This document shows, piece by piece, positions 15,292 through 23,460 of a DNA stretch of 64,000 nt; the first letter of the stretch is position 1; the number at the start of each line of letters is the position of its first letter. Source of the DNA: Albirhodobacter sp048262715 (GTDB taxonomy: Bacteria; Pseudomonadota; Alphaproteobacteria; Rhodobacterales; Rhodobacteraceae); the NCBI GenBank assembly GCA_048262715.1, contig JBLXEV010000003.1:62001-126000 (forward strand), given 5' to 3'. The notes beneath the pieces were generated by a model that was not told the origin of the DNA, made no database searches, and worked only from the letters and a program-made list of their open reading frames with translations. The position numbers and the translations under genes were made by a program.

Positions 15292-18153
15292 TCAGTGCGC
15301 CTCGGCCCAGCTCGCCCCCTGCCCTGCATCAACATCAATCGGCACGGTGAGGTGCACGGCAGGATCCGCCGCCCCTTCCATCACGCCGCGCGCGACCGCG
15401 ATCAGGCGGTCAACGGCGCTTTCCTCGACCTCGAAGATCAATTCGTCATGGACTTGCAAGAGCATCGTGGCGGGCAGATCTTTGATCGCATCGGGCATCC
15501 GGATCATCGCACGGCGGATGATATCGGCCGCGGCCCCTTGGATCGGCGCGTTGATCGCTGCGCGTTTGGCAAAGCCCGCGCCGGGGCCTTTGGCGTTGAT
15601 CTCCGGTGTGTTGATTTTACGGCCAAACAGGGTTTGGACATAGCCGTGATCTTTGGCGAATTGCACGGTTGCGTCCATATAGGTTTTGATGCCGGGGAAG
15701 CGCTCGAAATAGCGATCAATGAAGCCCTGCGCCTCATTGCGCGGGATCCGCAGATTGCGCGCGAGGCCGAAGCCGGAAATGCCGTAGATCACCCCGAAGT
15801 TGATCGCCTTCGCTTGGCGACGGATCATCGGATCCATGCCCTCCAGCGGCACATTGAACATCTCCGACGCGGTCATCGCGTGAATATCCACACCGTCCTT
15901 AAAGGCCTGCTTCAGCGCCGGAATATCCGCGACATGGGCAAGGATGCGTAGCTCGATCTGGGAATAATCCAGCGAGACGATTTTCATACCAGGCCCCGCC
16001 ACGAACGCCTCGCGGATGCGGCGGCCTTCCTCGGAACGCACGGGGATATTTTGCAGATTCGGATCGGTAGAGGCCAGCCGCCCCGTATTCGCGCCCGCGA
16101 TCGAATAGGAGGTATGGACGCGGCCCGTGTCAGGATTCACATGGGTTTGCAAAGCGTCCGTATAGGTTGATTTCAGCTTCGCAATCTGCCGCCAATCCAG
16201 CACACGGCCCGCAAGTTCAGCGGCTTTGGGGTGCTCTTCGGCCATTAAGGTGATGTCTTCCAGAACGTCTGCGCCCGTGGAATAGGCCCCCGCCTTGCCC
16301 TTTGTGCCCCCCGGAACGCCGAGCACATCGTAGAAAATCTCGCCAAGCTGTTTGGGCGATCCGACGTTGAAGGGCTGGCCCGCAAGCTCTTGGATCTCCG
16401 CCTCCAGCCCCGCCATTTTCTGCGCAAAGGCGTTGGACATGCGCGAGAGAACCTGCGCATCGACCCGCACCCCCGCCATTTCCATATCCGCCAGCACAGG
16501 CACCAGCGGACGCTCCAGCGTCTCATAGACGGTGGTGACGCGCTTCGTGCTCAGTTGCGGCTTGAAGAGCTGCCACAGGCGCAGCGTAACATCGGCATCC
16601 TCGGCCGCGTATTTAGTGGCGATATCGATCGCTACCTTATCAAAGGTCACTTGGGATTTCCCCGTCCCAATCAGCTCTTTGATCGGGATCGGCGTGTGGT
16701 TCAGATAGCGCTCGGCAAGCGCATCCATCCCGTGATTATGGATCCCTGCGTGCATCGCGTAGCTCAGCAGCATCGTATCATCAATCGGGGCCACTCGGAT
16801 CCCGCGCCGCGCGAAGATCTTGTAATCATATTTCATATTCTGGCCGATCTTCAGGATCGACGGATCTTCAAGCACGGGTTTGAGCAGCGCGAGCGCTTCC
16901 TCCATATCCATCTGCCCCTCTGCGCGGGCAGTACCGCCGAAGAGATCATCGCCGCCCGTGGTATGGCCCAAAGGCAAATAGGCCGCCGCTCCCGCCTCGA
17001 CGCAGAGCGAGACCCCGACCAGATCGGCCTGCATCTCGTCAAGCGAGGTTGTCTCGGTATCCACCGCGACCCAGCCGCGCGCGCGGGCTTTATCTAGCCA
17101 TTTCGTGAGCTCCTGCGCATCGCGGATGCAGGTGTAATCGGCCGCGTCAAATGGCACGGCGGCCACCGCTTGCGGCTGATGGGCGGAGGTGGGCGAGGCC
17201 CCTGCGCCCCAAGCCTGCGCAGCCTTGCCGTCAGGATCAGCGCCGATGACGGGCACGGGCTGGCCAAACCGCTCCGCCGCGCGCTTTGCAAGGGTGCGGA
17301 ATTCCATCTCCGCGAGGAATTTCAAGAGCGCCTCGACCTCTGGCTCGCGCACTTCCAGCGCCTCAAGCGGCAGATCGAGCGGGGTGTTTTCATCCAGTTG
17401 TACGAGGCGCTTGGACATCAGGATTTGCTCGGAGAAATTTTGTAATGTCTCGCGGCGCTTGGGCTGTTTGATCTCGCCCGCCCGCGCCAGAAGCGTTTCA
17501 AGATCGCCGAATTCGTTGATCAGCAAGGCCGCCGTCTTGATCCCGATGCCCGGCGCGCCCGGCACGTTATCGACCGAATCGCCCGCGAGCGCCTGCACAT
17601 CGACAACACGGTTCGGCCCGACACCGAATTTCTCCTCGACCTCCTCGACGCCGATCCGCTTGTTCTTCATCGCATCCAGCATCTCGACGCCGCCGCCGAC
17701 GAGTTGCATCAGATCCTTATCGGAGGAGATAATCGTGCAGCGCCCGCCCGCCTCCCGCGCGAGCCGCGCATAGGTGGCGATGATGTCATCGGCCTCAAAG
17801 CCTTCGGTCTCAATACAGGCGATGTTGAAGGCGCGAGTCGCTTCACGGGTCAGCGGAAATTGCGGGCGCAGATCTTCCGGCAGCTCGGGGCGGTTGGCCT
17901 TGTATTCAGGGAAGATCTCGTTGCGGAAGGTCTTGGAACTATGATCGAAAATCACCGCGGCGTGAGTCGGCGCATCGTCGCCTTTGGCCTCCTCAATATA
18001 GCGGTAGATCATATTCGCAAAGCCCGCGACTGCGCCGATCGGCAGGCCATCGGATTTGCGGGTCAGCGGCGGCAGCGCGTGATAGGCGCGGAAAATGAAG
18101 GCCGAGCCGTCGATCAGGTGCAGGTGGCACCCTTTGCCAAAGCCGTCAGTCAT
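15292..18153 (-). CDS. polA: DNA polymerase I
   Basis: 953 residues from ATG 18153 (GGGAG eight bases upstream; an in-frame codon at 18162 is less well placed). Three domains: 5'-3' exonuclease (1 to about 290, with HLIDGSAFIFRAYHALPPL and QALAGDSVDNVPG), 3'-5' exonuclease (about 330-520, with VAVDTETTSLDEMQADL, so the DxE catalytic pair is intact) and polymerase (about 560-953: SLDYSQIELRILAHVAD motif A, RRQAKAINFGVIYG finger helix, LQVHDELIFEV motif C). Replication and excision-repair polymerase. Monocistronic and convergent with DUF1285. Proofreading appears retained, unlike some bacterial PolA proteins. Confidence 0.98.
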   Translation of the reverse strand: MTDGFGKGCHLHLIDGSAFIFRAYHALPPLTRKSDGLPIGAVAGFANMIYRYIEEAKGDDAPTHAAVIFDHSSKTFRNEIFPEYKANRPELPEDLRPQFPLTREATRAFNIACIETEGFEADDIIATYARLAREAGGRCTIISSDKDLMQLVGGGVEMLDAMKNKRIGVEEVEEKFGVGPNRVVDVQALAGDSVDNVPGAPGIGIKTAALLINEFGDLETLLARAGEIKQPKRRETLQNFSEQILMSKRLVQLDENTPLDLPLEALEVREPEVEALLKFLAEMEFRTLAKRAAERFGQPVPVIGADPDGKAAQAWGAGASPTSAHQPQAVAAVPFDAADYTCIRDAQELTKWLDKARARGWVAVDTETTSLDEMQADLVGVSLCVEAGAAAYLPLGHTTGGDDLFGGTARAEGQMDMEEALALLKPVLEDPSILKIGQNMKYDYKIFARRGIRVAPIDDTMLLSYAMHAGIHNHGMDALAERYLNHTPIPIKELIGTGKSQVTFDKVAIDIATKYAAEDADVTLRLWQLFKPQLSTKRVTTVYETLERPLVPVLADMEMAGVRVDAQVLSRMSNAFAQKMAGLEAEIQELAGQPFNVGSPKQLGEIFYDVLGVPGGTKGKAGAYSTGADVLEDITLMAEEHPKAAELAGRVLDWRQIAKLKSTYTDALQTHVNPDTGRVHTSYSIAGANTGRLASTDPNLQNIPVRSEEGRRIREAFVAGPGMKIVSLDYSQIELRILAHVADIPALKQAFKDGVDIHAMTASEMFNVPLEGMDPMIRRQAKAINFGVIYGISGFGLARNLRIPRNEAQGFIDRYFERFPGIKTYMDATVQFAKDHGYVQTLFGRKINTPEINAKGPGAGFAKRAAINAPIQGAAADIIRRAMIRMPDAIKDLPATMLLQVHDELIFEVEESAVDRLIAVARGVMEGAADPAVHLTVPIDVDAGQGASWAEAH

Positions 18154-18251
18154 CGCGCACACTCCCGTTCAAATCTGTTGCGGTGGTTGTGCCATGTTCC
18201 GCCGCGCGCTTCCAGCCAAAGCGCCGTGACAGCCACGACGCGCAAAAGAAA

Positions 18252-18271
18252 AGGCGGCCCGAAAGCCGCCT
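18252..18271 (-). terminator. Intrinsic terminator of the zinc-finger gene
   Basis: Stem AGGCGGC/GCCGCCT (18252-18258 with 18265-18271). On the minus strand it is followed by TTTTCTTTT, 25 bases downstream of the stop of the small zinc-finger gene. Confidence 0.8.
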
Positions 18272-18295
18272 GTTCGCCGAAATGGTCCGCCGTGA

Positions 18296-18493
18296 TCAGT
18301 GATCGTCATGCGCATGGGCGCGATCAATGATGAACTTTTTATCGCAATAGCCGCATTCGACCTCGCCCGTGTCTTTCGGGATCGACAGCCAGACGCGCGG
18401 ATGGCCCAAGGCCCCCTCGCCGCCATCGCAGGCAACTTTCCAGCTGGTAACAACTTGGGTCTCAGGCGCAGTGGAGGTGGCTGTGGCGGTCAT
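18296..18493 (-). CDS. Small zinc-finger (zf-CHCC) protein
   Basis: 65 residues from ATG 18493. The metal site is C22, H31, C47 and C50 (ACDGGEGALGHPRVWLSI ... ECGYC), the pattern of the zf-CHCC family, related to the C-terminal part of the NDUFS6/13-kDa subunit of mitochondrial complex I. The C-terminus is His/Asp-rich (DRAHAHDDH). In Rhodobacteraceae this gene is typically free-standing, as here, with its own terminator. The role could be in complex I assembly or iron-sulfur/zinc handling; the family link is known, the role inferred. It is divergent from the ABC ATPase gene across 78 bp. Confidence 0.88.
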   Translation of the reverse strand: MTATATSTAPETQVVTSWKVACDGGEGALGHPRVWLSIPKDTGEVECGYCDKKFIIDRAHAHDDH

Positions 18494-18571
18494 GGATGGC
18501 TCCGTATAGAGTGGCACGCGAAGGCGCGCTCGGTTTGGGCGCATGATAGCGAAAGCGCGAGGCGGGGCAAG

Positions 18572-19504
18572 ATGGAACGGCAAGCAATCGAGATCAAAGG
18601 GTTGACGAAAACCTATGCGGCGACCGCGCGGCAAGAGGCGAAACGGGCGCTCAAAGGGGTGGATCTGTCGATTCCGGCAGGATCGATCTTCGGGCTTCTG
18701 GGGCCGAATGGCGCGGGCAAGTCGACGATGATCAATATCCTCGCGGGACTAGTGAAGAAAACCTCCGGCGCAGTGACGATCTGGGGGTTCGACCAAGATA
18801 CGAATCCACGGCAATCGCGCGCGGCCATCGGCGTGATGCCGCAAGAGTTGAATATGGACCCGTTCTTCACGCCGCGCGCCGCGCTGGAGATGCAGGCCGG
18901 GCTCTACGGCGTGCCCGCAAGCGAGCGCTGGTCCGACGAGATTCTGGAACTGGTCGGGCTGACCGAGCAGGCAAATTCCTATGCGCGCAACCTTTCGGGA
19001 GGAATGAAACGGCGGCTCCTGCTGGCGAAGGCGCTGGTGCATCGGCCCGCGATACTGGTGCTGGATGAGCCGACAGCGGGCGTGGATATCGAGCTGCGCA
19101 ATATGCTCTGGGCAAATGTGCGCAAGCTGAATGAGCAAGGCATGACCATCATCCTGACGACGCATTATCTGGAAGAGGCCGAGGCGATGTGCGACGAGAT
19201 CGCGATCATCAACCATGGCGAGCTGATCGTGCGCGATACGACGGCGAAGCTCCTCGCGCGGATGGACGGGAAATCGCTGGTGGTGGAACCCGCCGCCCCT
19301 GCCCCCGCGCAGATCGCCCTGCCTGAAGGCGTCACGATGGACACCCGCGCCGATGGCCGCATCGCCTTCACCTATCACCGGACCCAGACAAATGCCGAGA
19401 CCGTGCTGGATGCAATCCGCGCGGCGGGGATCTCGATCAAGGATGTGGCGTCAGAACAGCCCGGCCTTGAAGAGGTATTTGTGGCGCTGACGACCCATAA
19501 ATAA
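18572..19504 (+). CDS. ABC transporter ATP-binding protein, ABC-2 type
   Basis: 310 residues from ATG 18572. Walker A GPNGAGKST (44-52), signature LSGGM (141-145), Walker B ILVLDEPT (161-168) and switch His in TTHYLEEAE. The C-terminal 90 residues match the extension of drug/polysaccharide-export ATPases (CcmA/NodI/YadG type). Such an ATPase normally pairs with an ABC-2 permease gene directly downstream. Here the next gene is a convergent HIT hydrolase, so the partner must be encoded elsewhere. Intact ATPase; substrate unknown. The gene ends 27 nt before a 3'-end repeat unit. Confidence 0.92.
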   Translation: MERQAIEIKGLTKTYAATARQEAKRALKGVDLSIPAGSIFGLLGPNGAGKSTMINILAGLVKKTSGAVTIWGFDQDTNPRQSRAAIGVMPQELNMDPFFTPRAALEMQAGLYGVPASERWSDEILELVGLTEQANSYARNLSGGMKRRLLLAKALVHRPAILVLDEPTAGVDIELRNMLWANVRKLNEQGMTIILTTHYLEEAEAMCDEIAIINHGELIVRDTTAKLLARMDGKSLVVEPAAPAPAQIALPEGVTMDTRADGRIAFTYHRTQTNAETVLDAIRAAGISIKDVASEQPGLEEVFVALTTHK

Positions 19505-19531
19505 GCGCCGCGCCCATTTCTGAGGGCGGAT

Positions 19532-19563
19532 GCCTCCGGCGGGGATATTTTAACTCTGTGGAA
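19532..19563 (+). repeat. 3'-end repeat unit
   Basis: 32-nt unit GCCTCCGGCGGGGATATTT plus TAACTCTGTGGAA, 27 nt after the stop of the ABC ATPase gene and co-oriented with it. Its inverted partner is at 19702-19733, 138 bp away. The stretch between them (19564-19701) holds no gene I can support. Confidence 0.78.
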
Positions 19564-19701
19564 ACCAATATCCGCCACTCTGACACAACGGCACAGGCGG
19601 GGACGCCGATGGCCGTCTCTGTGGAAGCGAAAGCGCTCTGACCCACCCATGATTGGCTGGCGTCAGGGCGCGGCGTCTCGCCCATCGAAGAGGCCTTGGG
19701 C

Positions 19702-19733
19702 TTCCAGAGAGCTAAAATATCCCCGCCGGAGGC
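19702..19733 (-). repeat. 3'-end repeat unit
   Basis: 32-nt unit on the minus strand, 24 nt downstream of the HIT gene stop and co-oriented with that gene. Compared with 7591-7657 and 15203-15269, the pair is split here by 138 bp instead of six. Confidence 0.78.
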
Positions 19734-19757
19734 TTCAACCGTGCGTTCGGAGCGCGG

Positions 19758-20126
19758 TCAGGCTTTCGCGACCATTCGGCCCATGTGACGGCCGCCGAGG
19801 ATGTGCAAATGGTAATGCGGGACTTCTTGAACACCGTCCTCGCCCGCATTCGTAATCGCGCGGAAGCCTTGTTCCTCCACGCCAAGCTCCGCGCAGACCC
19901 TTGCCGAAACACGTGCAAAATCAACGAGCTCGGCATCGGAGGCCTCGGCGCAGAAATGCGCATAGGTCACGTAGGGGCCCTTGGGGATGATCAGCACATG
20001 CACGGGCGCTTGCGGTGCGATATCGCGGAAAGCGAGCGTGTGCTCGGTTTCCAGCACGGTGTTATTGGGAATTTCGCCGCGAAGAATGCGCGCGAAAATG
20101 TTATTTTGATCATAGCTATAGGCCAT
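19758..20126 (-). CDS. HIT family protein, HINT-type phosphoramidate hydrolase
   Basis: 122 residues, the normal length for HINT proteins. The histidine triad is HYHLHIL (H104, H106, H108), preceded by the conserved NNTVLETEHTLAFRDI and APVHVLIIPKG segments. It hydrolyses nucleoside phosphoramidates and aminoacyl-AMP. It follows the glycosyltransferase gene by 11 bases on the same strand, so the two are probably cotranscribed, although no functional link is obvious. It ends in the repeat unit at 19702-19733. Intact. Confidence 0.95.
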   Translation of the reverse strand: MAYSYDQNNIFARILRGEIPNNTVLETEHTLAFRDIAPQAPVHVLIIPKGPYVTYAHFCAEASDAELVDFARVSARVCAELGVEEQGFRAITNAGEDGVQEVPHYHLHILGGRHMGRMVAKA

Positions 20127-20137
20127 CGGGCAGTCCT

Positions 20138-21715
20138 TTAGTCAACGAAGAGAAAATGGGTCTCGGCGATCTCGCGCGCGACCTCTTGCGGGAGGCTGAA
20201 CATCTGCGCGAGGGCGGCGGTGTTCTCCTCCACACTGCCCGATTCGCGTAGTCGCAAAATGACTGGGAAGTTGGCGTCCCTGATACGGTCGCTCTCGAAG
20301 CGCAGATCAGCGCGAATCGTCGGCAGCATCCGGTCGATCACCTCTTGCGGTGTGCTTTCCCCTGCGAGGCCAACACGGCGAGCGTGACCAATGAGATAGT
20401 CGTCGGTAAAATTGCAATCGACTTCCAGGACACGGGTCACGACTTTGTCCGAGTTGAAATCTTCCATCAGTTCGATCGCGCCAGGATCATGGCAAATGAC
20501 CAGTTTGTTTGCGCCGTTGTAATCGTAGAGCATCCGCACAAGCGCCCGACGATGTCGATTGCGCTTCTCAATCGTGGATTCAATCCCGCCCAGATCTGGC
20601 AGCCAGCAGCTTTCCTCGTTGAAGAGGTACTCCACGACAGGGAGATCGCTCAGGCGGCGCACCTGTTCTGCGAGGCGCTTTGCAACGTGCCATTTCTTAC
20701 ACACAATCATCATCAGTTCGCGGTCGCGGCCGAGGCTTGAGCCTGTCTCCCAGAAACGCGGCGCAAAACGTCGGCCAAGGCGGCCCCGACCTGAGAGGAA
20801 TTTGAACAGCGATGCCCCCTCATTGGAGATCGGGAACTCCACATCGCGCGCGCCCCACAACGCACCCAGTCGCGTTTTCAGCGCCTCCGCATCGGGGCTG
20901 ATTTTGCGGGCAAAGAGGAAATCCTGCGAGAGCAGCAGATCATAGTGATCGTTATAGAAGGTGACGGGCATGCCGTAGTCGGTGAACATCAGGAAGGTGA
21001 GCGTGCGGGTTTTGATCTCGCGATCCGCGACGACATGGCGCACGATGGTTTGGAAAAACGTCTCGTCGGGGATCCATGTCGTGCGGAAGAAGCGCATCAC
21101 ATCGGGGCGCGCATCGCAGAAAGCCAGCACCGCTTCGATGGTGGAACGGCGAAGGCACCACCATTGCGAACCGATCATCATCTGGATGTCATCGGGAACA
21201 GCGCGTTTTATCCCAAGCTTGTCCTGCGCGCTCATCGACGCATAGAAGAGCCACTTACTCTTACGCTCGTTGAACCAGTGGCGATAGATCAGCCGCTCTT
21301 CCTTGATGCCGGTTTTGATCCAATCAGAGGCAAAGAAATCAAAGCTCTCGATATAATCGACAGGATCCGCACCCAGAACATCATGCGCGTATTGCGCGGT
21401 TTTGGCGGGCATACAATCGCCCGAGAGCATGTAGAAATGTGTCGCATCGGGGAAGGCGGCATAGGCCGCACGCACAGCCTCCAGCGTGGCGGCAACGAGG
21501 CTCCATTCCCCCCAGCCGCATTTATGGCGTTTACGGGCGAAGGTGACGGAAGGATTTGATCCGAGCGCGTTTTTGATCTTGTCGAAATCAGCGGGATTGG
21601 CACGGGCATCGAAGTGGATCGATACGTAATCCCCCGTCGCAGCCAGCCGTTTGGCCTGCGCGATAATCCCCTCGGGATCCTTATGCGTGAGCAAAATGAA
21701 CGCGATTTTTGCCAT
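20138..21715 (-). CDS. GT14-like (core-2/I-branching) glycosyltransferase
   Basis: 525 residues. The N-terminal 270 residues fit the core-2/I-branching beta-1,6-N-acetylglucosaminyltransferase family: IAFILLTHKDPEGIIAQAKRL, YVSIHFDARAN, HFYMLSGDCMPAKT and IGSQWWCLRRSTIEAVLAFC. The C-terminal half has no fold I know; it resembles the family-specific extension (DUF5927/5928) seen in marine Rhodobacteraceae. The donor and acceptor are unknown; a role in surface polysaccharide is likely because a sulfotransferase gene is divergent across 144 bp of A/T-rich DNA. No signal peptide, so it is cytoplasmic or peripheral. Confidence 0.82.
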   Translation of the reverse strand: MAKIAFILLTHKDPEGIIAQAKRLAATGDYVSIHFDARANPADFDKIKNALGSNPSVTFARKRHKCGWGEWSLVAATLEAVRAAYAAFPDATHFYMLSGDCMPAKTAQYAHDVLGADPVDYIESFDFFASDWIKTGIKEERLIYRHWFNERKSKWLFYASMSAQDKLGIKRAVPDDIQMMIGSQWWCLRRSTIEAVLAFCDARPDVMRFFRTTWIPDETFFQTIVRHVVADREIKTRTLTFLMFTDYGMPVTFYNDHYDLLLSQDFLFARKISPDAEALKTRLGALWGARDVEFPISNEGASLFKFLSGRGRLGRRFAPRFWETGSSLGRDRELMMIVCKKWHVAKRLAEQVRRLSDLPVVEYLFNEESCWLPDLGGIESTIEKRNRHRRALVRMLYDYNGANKLVICHDPGAIELMEDFNSDKVVTRVLEVDCNFTDDYLIGHARRVGLAGESTPQEVIDRMLPTIRADLRFESDRIRDANFPVILRLRESGSVEENTAALAQMFSLPQEVAREIAETHFLFVD

Positions 21716-21859
21716 ATTCGAAACGATGAACCATACCTGATATTGATTATCAGCAGTTTTAACGTCATCAGACGTTGAAAAGACAGAGGTTCTTTGATTT
21801 TAAATGTGTAATTATTTCAGCCGGACGCAATTGGCCCCGCGCTGCATCTGGAGGTTTTC

Positions 21860-22678
21860 ATGGGTTTTCCTGGAACGTGGATGACGGAGAGCGAATCCGT
21901 CGTATACCGTGTTGTTCCTAAATGCGCCTGCTCGACCATCGGGCAGATCATGTATTACTCGGATAACGGTGCATTTTTCGACGGCGATATCCATGATGCA
22001 ACCGGCGGCATGCACAAATGGTCGATCGAAAGCTCGCATTCGAAAATCGAGAAAAACGTCCAGAACCACAAAAGCTACGCCTTCACCTGCGTGCGTAACC
22101 CCTATGCGCGGATCCTATCCTCGTTCTTCGATAAGATCTGCGGGATCCAGCGCAACGGCAAGCGCTACCGCGGCAACCTTGTGCCGCAGCTGATCCAGAA
22201 ATACGGGATCGAAGTCGGCTCGCCCGAGGACGGGTTCGAGTTTGACCAAATCAAATCGTTCCGCCGCTTCTTGCTGTTTGCGCGCGATACCATCCGCTGG
22301 AAGCGTCCAATGGAGCCCGATATCCACTGGTCGGCCATGTCGGGCCATATCTCCACCTTCATCGTGAACGGTGGGCGCTACGACAAGATCTTCTTCACCG
22401 AACAGTTCAACGACGGGATGCAACAGGTTCTCGACGCGATCGAGACGCCGCATAAGATCGATCTGGCCGCGATCCCGAAGTTCAACGAATCCGAAGGCCA
22501 CGGCCCCAAACGCCTGCATAAGGTCTCGGAATATTTCGATGACCTCTCGAAGCATCTGGTCTGGGAGATCTACAAGAAGGACTTCCAGCTCTTCCAATAT
22601 GATTTCGAGAACCCCGACAACAAGCTGCCGATTGGCGAGATTGATCTCGATGAGGTGCATGCCAAACTGGGCAATTAA
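21860..22678 (+). CDS. Sulfotransferase family 2 domain protein
   Basis: 272 residues from ATG 21860 with GGAGG at ideal distance. The 5'-phosphosulfate loop is YRVVPKCACSTIGQIM (17-31), and the 3'-phosphate motif is TCVRNPYARILSSFF (76-90), with the Arg and Ser that contact PAPS. This is the pattern of carbohydrate sulfotransferases of the HNK-1/chondroitin type. It would transfer sulfate from PAPS to a glycan, probably the product of the divergent glycosyltransferase. It ends in a strong terminator. Intact; the acceptor cannot be read from the sequence. Confidence 0.85.
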   Translation: MGFPGTWMTESESVVYRVVPKCACSTIGQIMYYSDNGAFFDGDIHDATGGMHKWSIESSHSKIEKNVQNHKSYAFTCVRNPYARILSSFFDKICGIQRNGKRYRGNLVPQLIQKYGIEVGSPEDGFEFDQIKSFRRFLLFARDTIRWKRPMEPDIHWSAMSGHISTFIVNGGRYDKIFFTEQFNDGMQQVLDAIETPHKIDLAAIPKFNESEGHGPKRLHKVSEYFDDLSKHLVWEIYKKDFQLFQYDFENPDNKLPIGEIDLDEVHAKLGN

Positions 22679-22699
22679 CGCTTGCTGATTTGCGCATCA

Positions 22700-22722
22700 G
22701 GGGGCTTCGCGGCCCCCTTTTT
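22700..22722 (+). terminator. Intrinsic terminator of the sulfotransferase gene
   Basis: Stem GGGGGC/GCCCCC (22700-22705 with 22712-22717), loop TTCGCG, then TTTTT. Confidence 0.85.
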
Positions 22723-22812
22723 GCTGCACGGGTTCGCCCTATATCAGCCAGCTACGCCGTGGCATTGCCCACCCCCACATCTACCCATACCAAGACTGAG
22801 GAGAGCCGAATT

Positions 22813-23439
22813 ATGGCACCGAGCAGATGGATGTCCCTAGCCTGTCTCGCAGGTTTTCTCGCAATCGCCGTCGCCGCGATCACAGGCGCGAGTGCGGCAT
22901 GGGATACCGCCCTGCTGGAAGCGTTCCGCGATGCGGGCGATCTCTCGGTGTTGCGCGGGCCCTTGTGGACGGTGACAGTGCTGCGCGATCTCACGGCTTT
23001 GGGCGGGGTGACGGTGCTCTCTCTGATCGTGTTCTGCGCGGCGGCCCTATTCGTTTGGCGCGGGCAGCGCGGCACGGCGGCGCGCCTCATAGGGGCTGTG
23101 GTGAGCGGGCAGCTTCTCTCGAACGGGCTCAAGGCGCTGTTGGATCGGGCGCGCCCCGATCTCGTGCCGCATGAGACGCTGGTGACCTCCGCGAGCTTCC
23201 CCTCGGGGCATTCGATGATGGCGATGCTGATCTGGCTCACGCTAGCGTTGAACATCGCGGCCACGGTGCCACAACTCCGCCGCCCCTTGGTGGCGGCGGC
23301 GCTGTTGATCGCGGGGCTGGTGGGGGTGAGCCGTGTTGCGCTTGGCGTGCATTGGCCAAGCGATGTGCTGGGCGGCTGGGCGCTTGGTGCGGCCTGTGCG
23401 TTGCTCTGGGCACCGCGCGCATCAGGGCGGAGGGGATAA
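22813..23439 (+). CDS. PAP2 family phosphatase
   Basis: 208 residues from ATG 22813, with GAGGAGAG upstream; the longer frame from 22690 runs through the previous terminator. All three PAP2 motifs are present: KALLDRARP (KX6RP), FPSGH (PSGH) and SRVALGVHWPSD (SRX5HX3D). About five membrane spans, with the catalytic motifs facing the outside. Such enzymes remove phosphate from undecaprenyl pyrophosphate, phosphatidic acid or lipid A; the motifs alone do not decide which. It is convergent with the adenosine kinase gene, with 21 bp between the stops. Confidence 0.92.
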   Translation: MAPSRWMSLACLAGFLAIAVAAITGASAAWDTALLEAFRDAGDLSVLRGPLWTVTVLRDLTALGGVTVLSLIVFCAAALFVWRGQRGTAARLIGAVVSGQLLSNGLKALLDRARPDLVPHETLVTSASFPSGHSMMAMLIWLTLALNIAATVPQLRRPLVAAALLIAGLVGVSRVALGVHWPSDVLGGWALGAACALLWAPRASGRRG

Positions 23440-23460
23440 CCCCCGCCCCGCTGAGATCTA

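Noticed and set aside
18291..18308. GTGATCAGTGATC at the end of the zinc-finger gene
   Set aside because: Encodes the His/Asp tail and stop; not a perfect palindrome of the sdh/suc type.
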